Origin: Lunularia cruciata
Taxonomy: Eukaryota > Streptophyta > Marchantiopsida > Lunulariales > Lunulariaceae
Assembly: GCA_948567375.1 (NCBI GenBank)
Contig: OX419762.1
Coordinates: forward strand, 53,363,034-53,427,033
Direction: 5' to 3'
DNA length: 64,000 nucleotides
Part shown: positions 41,369 through 52,618 of the stretch, one piece after another
How positions within the stretch are numbered: position 1 is the first letter of the stretch
Layout: every line of letters begins with the position of its first letter
Position numbers and translations under genes: made by a program
Notes under the pieces: model-generated
What the model was told of the DNA's origin: nothing
Database searches by the model: none
What the model saw: only the letters and a program-made list of their open reading frames with translations

Positions 41369-41819
41369 TGTAATCAGATTGCTTAACATTCTCAACTCAA
41401 CTCAACTCAGATCAGTACTTGATCTGTCACTCTATAAACTGCCAACAACTGGGCACTGATTACAGTCAAGCCACACCCACTCAAGCATAGAGAATCCAGG
41501 TGACGCTCGCCGGCCTCTGTCCACCATAGCCAGGAACTCGAAGGCTCAACATCAGAGAAGTGAGCTCTCTGGAGCTCACTTCGAAACTATACCCCCTGGA
41601 CTTGAGCTAGCCCTGAAACCCTAACGGTCCCGCTGACGGCACACTCGACGGTGCAAATGGTGCAAAGTGACGGTGGGCCCCACCGTGAAGTCAGTACCCC
41701 GAACATGAAATCTAACCATCGGAAAGTAGTCCCTGAGAAACAGCTAGAATAAATCTAACTACCATCACTGGAACTCCAGTGTCCGAGCATCTAGATGCGG
41801 AACTACAAATGGCGTGACA
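41369..41819 (-). repeat. D-young 5' LTR (module B only)
   Basis: On the - strand it starts TGTCACGCCATTTGTAG at 41819 and ends AATCTGATTACA. It matches 31986-32433 with about eight differences, most of them C/T or G/A. Module A is absent at this end. Confidence 0.85.
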
Positions 41820-41894
41820 TATTCTAGGCTAATATAGCTTATTCTCTACCTCATTAGCCTTACTAACTATGTCACTAAACTCCATACTGTTACA
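41820..41894 (-). repeat. R-b 5' LTR, right remainder
   Basis: TATTCTAGGCTAATATAGC to CCATACTGTTACA completes the LTR interrupted at 31878. The first four bases repeat the TATT left of D-young. Confidence 0.85.
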
Positions 41895-42325
41895 TTAGGA
41901 GTAGGTAGACACTCTTAGATAGATCAAATGATAAATGGTGGTAGAGTCAATCCAATGTTGATCTATGAGATAGAAGGTTTTGTTTGGACTTCTTATGATT
42001 GGACTCCCTCCATTCTCTACTTCTTGTTTTTGCACCATGTTTGTATGAGGTGCCTTGAATTTAGAACATTGGTGCTCAGGTGTGCTCTCTATAGTGAGGT
42101 TGGAGTAATGACCAATCAAACTACCTATGTTTCACTTTTTTAAAGTAGGAAGTGGTGACCTAAAAATCATAAGAGTGCATTTTGTGATGGTAGGTTACAT
42201 GTTGCCTTTTCCTCTACTGTATTTCTTGTAGTTAGAGCTACATAAATAAGTGGTTTTTAGTTGGTAGTGGCACTTGGTGTGGTACTTTTGGTGGTTATGG
42301 TTGTGGTTTGAGTTACATTATCACA
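41895..42325 (+). other. D-old leader, third part
   Basis: Matches the reverse complement of D-young about 40013-40480 (for example AAATGGTGGTAGAGTCAATC and CACCATGTTTGTATGAGGTG). It ends at the gag ATG at 42326. Confidence 0.78.
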
Positions 42326-43070
42326 ATGGAATTCTTTGGGGATTCTAAAGGAGGTATCATTACAATACATAGTGGGTTTACAGAGAGTGGTGCTAAGTAT
42401 CAGTCTATATCTTAGGTCCAAATGAGGGAGTAGATTGACTTTGATTTGGAGTTTGATACAAGAGTTGATTCAGTTGAGATTGCACATGGTGTGTCTGCAC
42501 TATTGTTATAAGATCTGGATGAGATTTATGAGATCTCCAAAGGCCCCAAGTGCTACTCTAGTATAGTGGGTACCATTGAGTTAGATGACTTCTTCTAGGA
42601 GTTTGATAGTTGGTTGTGATCTATAGTAGATGTGAAACCTAACTTTTTTTTATACCCTTCATGGCATAAAAAAGGTTGTTTCAGCACTTGGAGGGTCTAC
42701 CAATGGATGACTACTATGAGTTCAAGAGAGCTCACTTGGAGGAAATAAAACTATGGAGATAGTATTGGTCTCCAAACTAGATCTCCATCACCTCAAGCTT
42801 GGTTGCTAGAGGTAGATTGGCACTACTTATGAGTTCTAGCTCCAGTAGCATTGGTGTATCCAACGGAGATGCACTAGTTGAAGATGGTGCTACTACGTGG
42901 AGGTACTTGCTATAGGAGGTGGTGCAGTGCTGAGGTTTAACTCCATGGTAACATTCTTCTAATGCTTGAGGTAGAAATAGCAAGGAGTGTGGATTGACAA
43001 GCTGAGGAGCTTGTAGGAGTTATAGTTGAAGGCTAGAGAGAGCCTACAAAAGCCATACACTCACATGACC
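42326..43070 (+). pseudogene. gag: D-old gag, first part
   Basis: ATG-GAA-TTC at 42326 begins MEFFGDSKGGIITIHSGF. In-frame stops interrupt, but IDFDLEFDTRVDSVEIAHGV, IVGTIELDDF and a capsid part follow as in D-young. The CAG codon in AKYQSIS is preserved here where D-young has TAG (39928). It is cut at 43070 by element U and resumes at 48231. Confidence 0.8.
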
Positions 43071-43805
43071 TATGAGCCGGCCTGTCTCTAACTCAGGATG
43101 AACCTCTGATGGCTATTATGGTAGTGCACCATGGACTAAGAAGGCAAAGAACCCCAACTCCATCATACTCCTCCAAGGCTAACACTCCAAGACTCAAGAC
43201 ATTTCTCACTAGAGAACTCAATGAGAGAGATAGTTGCAAATGAAAGGATGATGAGTACCTCCTCACCCCTTGTTCATAGTTGCCTACTTAGCGCATTAAG
43301 CTACTATCAGGCATCCGTTTATATACTTGTGAAATAGTTACGCACCAAAGTTATTATTTACCATAGTAACTCAAGTAACTAGGCTAAAAGTCAAGTAAAG
43401 TCAAAAAAGTATAAATGAATATCCATTCACATGGGCATATTCCACTAAGCATGTGATTTTATCTTGACCCAACTACTAAATCAAGGATTCTTTCATATGG
43501 GCTATTCTTGGTCTAGAGAAAAATCCAAAACAAAAAGGCTTGTGGGCCCAAGAGTTCTCAACTCTTTCCTCAAAGCCAAACACCTAGGAATAATACCAAG
43601 TAAATACACTCAAATCCAAAATAGTGGTGCTCATCTTTTCCACTTTCTCTAAAGTAAGGTCCCACTATCTTAATTTTGACTAAGTTTAGCTAATCATGAT
43701 TAATGTAGAACCATTCTTTATCTCTATATAAATAATATCTCTCAAGTATTTATAATACTAAGCTAAATATCATAATACCACATATATGCATAAATGGGTG
43801 TTACA
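43071..43805 (-). repeat. U 3' LTR
   Basis: On the + strand it begins TATGAGCCGGCCTG and ends GGGTGTTACA (735 bp). It pairs with 47560-48230 and with the solo copy 52619-53310. The internal part lies to the right. Confidence 0.85.
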
Positions 43806-44161
43806 TTTACTCCCGGACTAAATTTTCACTTTGTCCTCAAAGTGAAGGTCTCTCTACCTTCTATGATATATCTTCAACTTATCATGGTTAATCCTATCAA
43901 AGTGTCTTCCTCCCAACTCCTTGAGATCATAGGTGTAATTGCACCACACCTTCTCCACTATGACAGGTCCAAAGTACTTAGGCAAAAACTTTTTTTGCAC
44001 TCTCTTGAATCAAATAGAATCAAATAACATTACCCAATTACCTTCTTCTTGCCTTGCCTCTTGTCATAGCTCTCCTTTTGTTTCCTTTGGGCTTGCTCCA
44101 CTTGAACAATAGCAACTGCTCTTGCCTCTTCCAATTCCATAAGTTGATCCTTCCTTGACTT

Positions 44162-44950
44162 TTATGCATCACTTCCTTGTGCTTTCTTCAATCTCCTAAG
44201 AATTCTTTGGAAGGTAGGAAGATCAAAGTGAATAGGTAAGGTAGACTCAATACCATATACCAATTGAAATGGAGAATATCCAATGGAAGTCTTCATGGTT
44301 GTCCTATACTCCCACAAAATTGCATGAATCCTCTTGTCCCAATGATGTTTAACCCACTCCATTTCTACATCTTTGGCCAACATCATGCACAAGGTCTGAT
44401 TGGTTCTCTCTGCCAAACCATTGGAATTTGGCTTATAGCATGTAGTTACTCCATGTATGATAAAGAAATGTTGTAGCATGGCTATAGTGATGCTTCCTGT
44501 AAACTCTTCTCCTCTATCAAAAACCAACTCCAAAGGGCATCCAAACCTAGTGATATGCATTCATAAAGAAATCTACTAACTTCATCTTCATTCTTGTCCT
44601 TCAATGGTCTAGCCTCAACCCACTTGGTAAGGTAATCAGTAACTACCACAATGTACCGATTGTTCCTTGGGGTTCTATTGAGAGGACCTACAAAATCAAT
44701 TCCCCACTTCTCAAAAGGTCCTAGCAATGGAATCAATCTAAGTGATAGAGTGGATGTAGAATTTCTAGCAAAAGCTTGAAAAACATGACAAGTTTTGCTA
44801 TAATCAAGAAAATCCTTGAAAATTCCTCTCTAATAGTAACTTGCATATAAAATCTTGAAACAATCACCTTTCCTGCAAAGTGTCCTCCACACACTAAACT
44901 TTCATGAAACTCCTTGATGAGTAGGTAGACTCTTCCTTACCCACTGCTCT
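44162..44950 (-). pseudogene. U integrase remnant
   Basis: Read leftward: FLDYSKTCHVFQAFARNSTS (zinc-binding side), FEKWGIDFVGPLNRTPRNNR (first Asp), YLTKWVEARPLKDKNEDEVS, then in another frame MHITRFGCPLELVFDRGEEF (second Asp region) and PNSNGLAERTNQTLCMMLAK (Glu). One frameshift near 44560 and a stop near 44740 are present. No chromodomain or PHD follows. Confidence 0.8.
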
Positions 44951-45673
44951 TCAAAGTAGACCATCTGCTTCTTGGTAAAAAAGAATTTCCTCCACCATTG
45001 TGTAAGGTCTAGATCTTGCTACAAAGGCCTTCCTCTCCCTAGCATACATCGCTTCTGGATAGTTATCTCTTGTGACAAAATCCACAATCTCCTTATACTC
45101 CATTGGAACCTCTTGAGTGATTGAGATTGTCATGAGCTCCTCATCTAGGAAGGAATCATCCATAGGCTCATCTTCATCATGATCATATGCCCTAAATAAC
45201 AGATCAACATTTGCATGTTTCTTTCCTGGCCTATCTTCAATGGTGTAGTCATACTCAGACAAGAGTATCATCCACCTTGCTAGCCTCCCTTCCACATTAG
45301 GCTTGTTGAAGATGTACTTCAAAGCCTTCTGATCTGTGACAATGATGGCTTTCCTTCCAATCAAGTAGTGTCTAAACTTCTTGAGACCAAAGATCACTGC
45401 CAACCCTTCTCTCTCCGTGACAAAGTAGTTCTTTTCTACTAAAACCATCTGCTTACTAGCATAAGCTATTGGATGATCATGCACATCTTGGTCTAGTTGA
45501 CTAAGAGTGTGTCCTATAACTACATTAGAAGTATCAGTGTAGAGGATGAAAGGCTTACTCCAATCAGATTTAGCAAGAATTGGAGCTACAACAAGAGATT
45601 GCTTGAGCTCCTCAAAAGCTTTGAGAGCTTCCTTGTCCTCCAAAATCACCATGTAATCTACACCCTTCTTCAT
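44951..45673 (-). pseudogene. U RNase H and linker
   Basis: A continuous 240-codon stretch. RNase H: FILYTDTSNVVIGHTLSQLD (Asp), YFVTEREGLAVIFGLKKFRH (Glu) and VTDQKALKYIFNKPNVEGRL (Asp), ending LSEYDYTIEDRPGKKHANVD. A linker with acidic DDSFLDEELM follows toward integrase. Confidence 0.85.
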
Positions 45674-46390
45674 TTAGATGGTCAATGCATTAGCCTTGTT
45701 GGAAAATTAGAAGATGAACCTCCTATAGTACCCAACCATCCCCAAGAATTGGCGTAACTTTGTCAAGCTTGAAGGGAATGGAAGGTCTAATATTTTCCTC
45801 ACCTTCTCAAGATCAATTGCTATTCCATCCTTGGAGATTATGTGCCCCAAAAGTAGACCTTCGTCACATCCAAAAATACACTTCTCTGGGTTTAGTGATG
45901 CATTTGCCTCATCCAAGCATTGCAAGACCTTGATTAGGTGCTCAAAGTGCTCCTCCTTGCTCCCGTAAACACAAAAGTCATGAATGAAATCTCTCACAAA
46001 TTTCCCAATGAAAGGTTCAAATATCTTGTTCATGAACCATTGGAATGTGGCTAGAGCATTGCAAAGCCCAAAAGGCATGACCTTGAAAGCTTGAGTTCCA
46101 CAAGTTGTGGTAAATGTGGTAAGTTGTTGATGCTCCGGTGCAATCTTGTTTTGGTTATACCCACTATAACCATCTCCAATATTTTACCTCTCATGACTTG
46201 CAATCTCCTCCAAGATCTCATCAATGTATGGTAAAGGGTAATAGTCCTTCTTAGTACCAACATTAAGCTTCTTGTAATCCACACATACCCAAAGCTTGCC
46301 ATTCTTTTTCTTCACAATCACAATAGGAGACACCCATTCCAAATTCTCCATCTCAAAGATAAATCCAGCCTCCTAGAACTTATCAATCTC
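45674..46390 (-). pseudogene. U reverse transcriptase remnant
   Basis: WVCVDYKKLN and KDYYPLPYIDEILEEI (about 46200-46290), KVMPFGLCNALATFQWFMNK, then FVRDFIHDFCVYGSKEEHFE, where the YLDD loop has become FIHD. LRQFLGMVGYYRRFIF ends the domain. Frames shift twice. Confidence 0.82.
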
Positions 46391-47540
46391 CTCCTTCGCC
46401 ACCAAAGATATTGGTGGGCTAATGCGATACTGCTTTTGGCGGACTGGTCTTGCATGTGACTCCACCTCAATCTTGTGCTCCTCCAAGGTGACTTCCTTTA
46501 GATCCTTGTAATTGAAAGCAAACACATGGATGAACTTGCAAAAAATCTCCTCAAATCTCACATTCTCCTCCTTGGTAACATTTGGACCATACTTGAGAAT
46601 AGATAACCTCCTTTTTATCTCCTCAAGTGTCAATGGTGATTTATCTGGGTCCTTTAAAACATTTGGCTTAGGTGCAAAATCCATAGCACACAAGGGATAC
46701 ACATCTTAATCAGATTCAGATTCACCCTCCTCTGTAGAAGTCTCTTCCTCCATGCTTGTGTCCACACTTGAAGTTTATTCTTCTAAATCTGATTCCCAAT
46801 AATCAAAAGATGGTGTATCTTAATGTGAAGTGTTGGTGGTGTTAGTCACATGAACAGTATCACTCCCTACAAAATTTCTAGAATGTCACTCCCTACAAAA
46901 TTTCAGATCTCTAGAATGTCACTCACAAAATTCCAGATCTTTTCATCAAGCTATTTGGCCTAGACATCTTTCTATTCATCACACATATTTCAGATTTGGT
47001 CTAAAAACAACCCCTCTCATTTTAAAAACTCATAACTCTATGTGGTAAAATAGGTAGGATAAAATGCACTTCATTTTCTTGGAAATTTTCAAAACAATCC
47101 ACAAAAAATTGAACACATGGCAGACTTTGTATAATTTTTCCAAAGAGAATGCAATTGTAGGAGCAATTTACCCTATCAACTTTCAAAAATTCTAGCCCAA
47201 TGCGCATAGTAGCTCTCACAATAATTTCAAGTGTTCTAACTAAAATATAACCCAAGGTGTCATGTGTAGAAATTTCAAGTCAAGATCTCAAACTTGAGAT
47301 TTTGCCCAAAATCACCTTAATCCCCAAAATCTGCAATCCACCTCACACAATCTCTCCAAATCCTCTCATGAGTACAAGATATACAAAATCACCTCAAAGA
47401 CATCATAAAAGGTATAAAAATGGGCCCAAGTTGTCTAACATAGTTCACTCTTCTCCTCTCCTAATGTTTTCTCTCTTATACCCTTCTACAGTCTAATATA
47501 GAATTATACGCGGAACATTATCTTGCCTTCTAGAGAGGTC
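46391..47540 (-). pseudogene. U pre-RT linker and decayed gag/protease zone
   Basis: 46373-46702 encodes a linker before RT (LSILKYGPNVTKEENVRFEE, YKDLKEVTLEEHKIEVESHA). From about 46710 to 47540 there is no recognisable Gag, zinc knuckle or retropepsin, so this part is deleted or decayed past recognition. Confidence 0.6.
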
Positions 47541-47559
47541 TCGGCAACAAAACCAAAAA
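47541..47559 (-). other. U primer-binding site (tRNA-Asp-like)
   Basis: On the - strand TGGTTTTGTTGCCGAGA follows the 5' LTR. It resembles TGGCGCCGTTGCCGGGGA, typical of Athila/Tat elements, with mostly C-to-T and G-to-A changes. Confidence 0.55.
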
Positions 47560-48230
47560 TGTGAGCTAGCCTATCTCTCACTTAGGATGAACCTTTGATG
47601 GCTATAATGGTAGTGCACCAAGTACTAAGAAGGAAAAGAACCCCAACTCCATCATACTCTTCCAAGGCTAACACCCCAAGACTCAAGACATTGCTCACTA
47701 GAGAACTCAATGAGAGAGATAGTTGCAAATGAAAGGATGATGAGTACCTCCTCACCCCTAGTTTATATACTTGTGAAATAATTATGCACAAAGTTACTAT
47801 TTACTACAATAATTCACGTAACTAGGTTAAAAGTCAAGTAAAGTCAAAAAGTATAAAGGAACATCCATCCACATGGGCATATTCCACTAAACATACAATC
47901 TTATCTTGACCCAACTATTAAGTCAAGGATTCCTTCACATGGGCTATCCTTGGAAAAAAAGGCTTGCGGGCCCAAGAGTTATCAACTCTTTCATTAAAGC
48001 CAAACATCTAGGAATAATACCAAGTCAACACACTAGAATCCATAGTAGTGGTGTTCATCTTTTCCACTTCCTCTAAAGTAAGGTCCCCTCTATCATAGCT
48101 ATGACTTACTTTAGCTAATCATGGCTAATGTAGAACCATTCTTTATCTCTATATAAATAATATCTCTCAAGTATTTATAATACTAAGCTAAATATCATAA
48201 TACCACACACATACACAAATGGGTGTTATA
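47560..48230 (-). repeat. U 5' LTR
   Basis: On the + strand TGTGAGCTAGCCTATC to GGGTGTTATA (671 bp), partner of 43071-43805, with small deletions and the last CA changed to TA. Confidence 0.85.
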
Positions 48231-48448
48231 GATCAATTTCACTCATGGAATTACTAAGGCCCAAGCAGTCCAATTTTGGTATGGGATCTTGGATAGGGAG
48301 TTGCAATATAGAGTACATGATGCTATGTTGTTACAAGCTATTTCACCTACTTTGGCGGTGGTCTTTAGTGGTGACATTTGGATTTGGTAGGGAGACCTCA
48401 TCCAAAGATTGCTACTTCTTCTAGAGTGCACCACACTGTGTTGGCTTT
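48231..48448 (+). pseudogene. gag: D-old gag, second part
   Basis: Continues from 43070: GITKAQAVQFWYGILDRELQ and LLQAISPTLAVVF match the D-young Gag end. A deletion removes the segment equivalent to AERIELNMVEERV. It is cut by T-3 at 48448. Confidence 0.8.
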
Positions 48449-51400
48449 TGTGACAACCCGACAAATATCACTTTTGCAGTAATCGGGTCAGTAAAGTTTG
48501 TTCTCGTAGAGATGCGAGTCAGAAATGTCCAAATACAAAGTCAAACAATAACATGTAGTTCTTCTTGGTTGCATCTTTAATCTCTCAGGTAGAAACCACA
48601 CCCAGAAGAGAGTCACAAGCACTGATTCACAGTCTTGTCACAAATTAACACTCCATAATCACAACTCCATCAAATCTTTCCAAACAATCTTGATTGTGTC
48701 ACAAATTAACACTCCATAATCACAACTCCATCAAATCTTTCCAAACAATCTTGATTGTGATGATTTAGGCTCTCCCAAAAACGGCACTTCACTGCAAAAT
48801 GACTTCACCTCAAAATTTTGTTCCATCCCTCCACTGAAGGTACAACTTCCTCAATCAAAATTGCTTCACATCAACCTCACAATGCACTCACAAATGCAAA
48901 ATACTACCAACACTACAATTCCTCTCAGATCTGTCAAGGCATTGCTTTGATTGCACTTCACTCAGGATCAAACATACAGAATGAAGATCAAGGCTATGGA
49001 ATCCAACATCCAACCGGCACACTGACTTGCACTTCAAATTTCTTCACACACTCACAACCACAAACACAAAGTTGATACTCAGAATCAAGCTCAAGCAACG
49101 AGCACTATTTAACAGCACTTCTCTTTATCTATTCTCAAAAACTATGAGCACTGAACAACACGATACTACGAATGCCACTCTTAAGTAGTGAACAAATCGA
49201 CAATTCTAACAACTATACCGTTCTACAACAACTTTTCTAACCTGCAGATCCAAAATGTCAATGCACCTCTTCATATCTTCCTCTTCAAATCTCAAATCTG
49301 TTACTAATCCGATCCGATGTCTACTTCATCATCGGCTTTCAAACCCGAACCCAAAGTAATCTTGCTTCCTACTACTCTGTCCTCGAGTTTCATGTTTTCT
49401 ACTTCTTCTACCAGATCCAGCAATTCCCTTTCTTGATCTGAAATTCCACTAGTGGGTAACCCTTCTAAACCTTCATCTCTTGACCTACTCTTCACTAACG
49501 TCTCCAATGGTAACTCCAAAGACATCTGCACTCCTATGTTATCTACTTCAGGTTTTGCTCTGACATCTTTCCAAAGTTTTTCTATCTCCAATTTCACTAA
49601 GTCTAATCTAATCGCAATATTGTCTTCTACCTCTATGATCTTCCTATCTACACGAGTCCTGAGACTTATCAGCAGCGCATTCAAATCTATATCTTTTGCA
49701 TGTTTGCCTCGTCTCCTGCACCAACAATTTCAACTCGTGTAGCCTTGTCTCTTCAATTCGAACATTGGCCTTTATTCTTAGCATTGCATTCATCTTGAGG
49801 ACTATCTCCTTCAATGGCTCCAATCACATTTTTCTTTCTCGCTCTCGATCTGCAAGCCAATCCTCCCTATACATTGCCAACTCTGCTTTAAACTCGGCTT
49901 TCACCGTTTCCTTCTCCTTCTCCTTATGTACAACATTCTCCTCCTAATTACGAAGTAACTCTCGTAATCTCTCTTCTTCCCTATATCGTGTTGCTAACTC
50001 TCTTTGCCAGAGTTGCTTCTTCTCTTCTATACTCTCCATCACCCTATCGAGCTCTTGATCCTTTGCTGCTACTCTCACCATAGCATGGATAAGTTCTACT
50101 CTTGAATCAGCAAACTGCTGCTTCAAGATCTCATATTTTGCTACTTGCCTTTTCCTTGCTATATCACTCTTCTTAACAAACTCTTCTTGATATCTCACTT
50201 CTCTTTTCAGGTCTTCAATTACTTGAGTCTTCACTCTTGCCTCTGCTCACAGTACTTCACTTTCCTCATTTCCTCGGGTTATGAATTTCTTCAACTCCGA
50301 GTTCTCTTCTTCTAACCATGCTAAGACTTGCAACTCAGTCTTCATCTCCGGACACTTTGATTGCATCTCCTTCTTCTTGTGTTCTAACTTCACCAACAGA
50401 GGACACACCACCTCCCACAGATACTCAACTCCATCGCTTGCTACTACCTCCTCTTGCGTAGCAAATTCCCTTTGTACTTTGTGTTCATCCGATACTCGCC
50501 TTCTTCTCTGCAGTCTTCGTATCGGAACGGATGCCTCGCTTCCCGAGCTTTTGTTTATTTCTTCTTTCATGTTACTTGGACCTGCATCACACTTTGCCTT
50601 GCATCTCAAGCGGACTCCCCTCTGAACTACGATCTTCTTCTCTTCGGCCTCCGGTACCTCATCTTCCAACTTCATGTTGTCCTTGGCCTCGGTCTTTGCC
50701 TGCACTTCTTCTTCCTCCTCTGCAGCAACTGGCACCGATGTCATTTCTCCTCCTTCATCGCTGTCGCTACTTGTGTCTCCACTCTGTAGCGTTAGCTTGG
50801 GCTCCTCCTCGTGTTCCGAGTCTTCGGTCTTGCGCTCGGCTTCACCTTCCGAGTCTTCATCTTCTGACTTGAACACCACCATGCCTCGCCTCGGGTTTCC
50901 TTTTCTTGTCTTCTGAGGTTTTGTTTTGTCTTTGGCTTCACCCTACCAACTTTGCTTCTTTGATTTTGGAGTACTCACTTCTATCTCCACATTCTTCCCT
51001 GTCTTCTTGTAGTTCTTGTCGGTGCTTCTGATTTGTAAGATGTACTGCTGCTCCTCTATGTCTACTTCCCTTCTCAAATCAGGATGGAAATGCAACACCA
51101 TCCTACTTTGCTCCGCCAAGTTCAGCAAATTCAACCCAAGGTAGAAATGGGCTATAAATGGCACGATGTAATGTGGAGGTGACTTATCCCGTAGATTCCA
51201 CACCATTTGTTACGTTCTCCCATGGAAACACCTTGCCCAATTAATTGGTTCTCATGCAAACAATTTATGAAAGAACACCGCTTGGTGTTTCCTCACATAG
51301 GTTGTTCTCTCTGGCTTCAGGATTGCCATCAGAGCACTCACAATTCCCCTCTTGATAGGATCTTTGTAGCTCTCGACTTTGTACCCATTCTGCGTCTGCT

Positions 51401-52265
51401 TTGACAAGAATGCATCCCTCACTTCTTGGGTTTCCTCCGCTATCTCTCCCTTCCCAAAGAATGTGGCACCCTGCTCCGTGCCTGCTTCCTTCCCAAGTAT
51501 TAATTTCCAATCCGACTCTGTCCAGCAAGCCAGATTTCCTCTCTTCCCTTCTTCCTCGGGTCCATTGAGACACTTGCTCTCAATGATCTCAGTCATGAAA
51601 CCTAGAAAACTAACATTCCAGTTCTATGCCAAGAATGTAATCCAAAGTTGGCTCAAGACTTTGATTCTTGCGATTATATCCAACCTCCGAATTGCATGAT
51701 TCCTCACGGCAAATTTAGAGTTCTTCTTTCCTCCTCCCATCTCTCCTGATTTCTCACTATCTCTCAATTTCACTCTTGTGACTTCTCCCTTACACACTAA
51801 TGCGTCTCCAACTCTATTTCCCTTCCCACGATCACCTGTAGGACAACTTCTCAATGGCGAAGGAAAATTGCTTGACATTGCTTTGTCACAAGCTCAATTT
51901 TTATAGAGTCGCGCTTTCTTTGTCTCTCTTCAATTCAAGTTTCTACTGAGAAATCACACCTCTTGCATGCACCTTTCACTATCAATCATACTTCGCGCGT
52001 ATGGGCCGCCGGTTTTGAACAATCCCTTCTTGAATTTCTCACCCCGACGAAAGGTTGTTAGACAGACTTCGCCTTGGGTTGAGCTCCCCCCCGATACGAA
52101 GACTCCTTACTTCCGATTGTATGCTGACAGGGCATTTCCAAGTACTCCGCCTTATCCCAAAGACTCTTTTCTTCACCTTCTTTGGCCATAGAGGCGCAAT
52201 CCGACTTCTCTATATACTTCTTCTTCTTTATTTTGAAAAAAAAAACAAAAAATGTGGGCACCACA
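48449..52265 (-). mobile_element. T-3: - strand T unit in D-old
   Basis: On the + strand it begins TGTGACAACCCGAC and ends GGGCACCACA (the complement of TGTGGTGCCC), flanked by GCTTT (48444-48448) and GCTTC (52266-52270), a 5-bp duplication with one change. It is 3.8 kb and carries the coiled-coil ORF on the - strand. A ~60-bp stretch containing GTCACAAATTAACACTCC is tandemly duplicated near 48645-48760. No LTR pair. Confidence 0.83.
49304..51878 (-). pseudogene. T-3 ORF: acidic/coiled-coil protein
   Basis: Starts MSSNFPSPLRSCPTGDRGKG and aligns with T-1 to the common end (KADDEVDIGSD). The N-terminal part lacks the T-1 insertion and so shows the likely original sequence (RDSEKSGEMGGGKKNSKF). 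Open stretches are 51252-51596, 50247-50882 (acidic, then RRLQRRRRVSDE), 49944-50234 (coiled coil) and 49304-49684. A handful of stops (for example TAG for TGG in the coiled coil) and a frameshift near 49690 separate them. It is unlike any enzyme I recognise. Confidence 0.7.
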
Positions 52266-52618
52266 GCTTCCAAGGGTAGATTGGATAGCCTAGATCTTAT
52301 GGAGTGAGTGGAGGACCTAGTGCAACTAGACCCTTACTTTCATTTTTAGGTCAATAGTAGCCAATGAGTGGTGGTGTTGCTTGTTGGACTTGTGGTGACC
52401 TGACCACAAGAGAGAGTGCACTCAAGGCAATGGACATGAAACCTTTGGTGCGTCATAACTAGCACAAAGATAATGTGACCATTGGCACAATTTGGTCATA
52501 CTAGTGATCGATGCTTTGACCTTCATCTAGAATTATGGAGTGATGAGGCTGCTATGGCAAGTGGTAGAGGAGCTCTAGGTCATGGGAAGTCAAGGCAGTA
52601 GATGTGGTGGTAGAGGAC
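52266..52618 (+). pseudogene. D-old zinc-knuckle region
   Basis: Matches D-young 38690-39000: LDSLDLME.., MSGGVACWTCG (about 52362) and the second knuckle region with FGHTSDRCF. It contains stops and one frameshift. A solo U LTR interrupts it at 52619. Confidence 0.75.

Larger units (their letters stand above)
31879..41819 (-). mobile_element. D-young: Ty3/gypsy element encoding a DNA methyltransferase and a PHD finger
   Basis: A 9.94-kb element in the R-b 5' LTR. Its 449-bp terminal B copies differ at about eight positions (roughly 98% identical), so it is recent. On the - strand it encodes, in one former frame, Gag, CCHC knuckles, retropepsin, a cytosine-5 methyltransferase, RT, RNase H, integrase and a PHD finger. 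Ends are TGTCACGCC at 41819 and GCACAACA at 31879 (- strand), next to TATT on both sides (31875-31878 and 41820-41823), a probable 4-bp or 5-bp (ATATT) duplication. CpG is retained, unlike in its surroundings. Seven stops and one frameshift make this copy non-autonomous. Confidence 0.92.
19056..41894 (-). mobile_element. R-b: - strand chromodomain gypsy element in the D-old leader, carrying R-c and D-young
   Basis: 3' LTR at 19056-19486, internal sequence 19487-20539 and 28118-31538, 5' LTR 31539-31878 joined to 41820-41894. It has integrase/chromodomain, RNase H, a deleted RT, protease and gag, in the reverse order expected for a - strand element. The flanks share TTAG (19052-19055 and 41895-41898), probably the remains of the target duplication. 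It was inserted in the D-old leader and later received R-c in its integrase and D-young in its 5' LTR. Confidence 0.87.
43071..48230 (-). mobile_element. U: Athila/Tat-like Ty3/gypsy element in D-old gag
   Basis: Two LTRs (43071-43805 and 47560-48230) enclose RT, RNase H and integrase on the - strand. The primer site resembles the tRNA-Asp type used by Athila/Tat elements. No gag could be found. The integrase style (ARNST, FEKWGIDFVGPL, YLTKWVEARPL) also points to that clade. The D-old gag frame resumes right after it. The target duplication is no longer clear (TGACC left, GATCA right). Confidence 0.83.
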
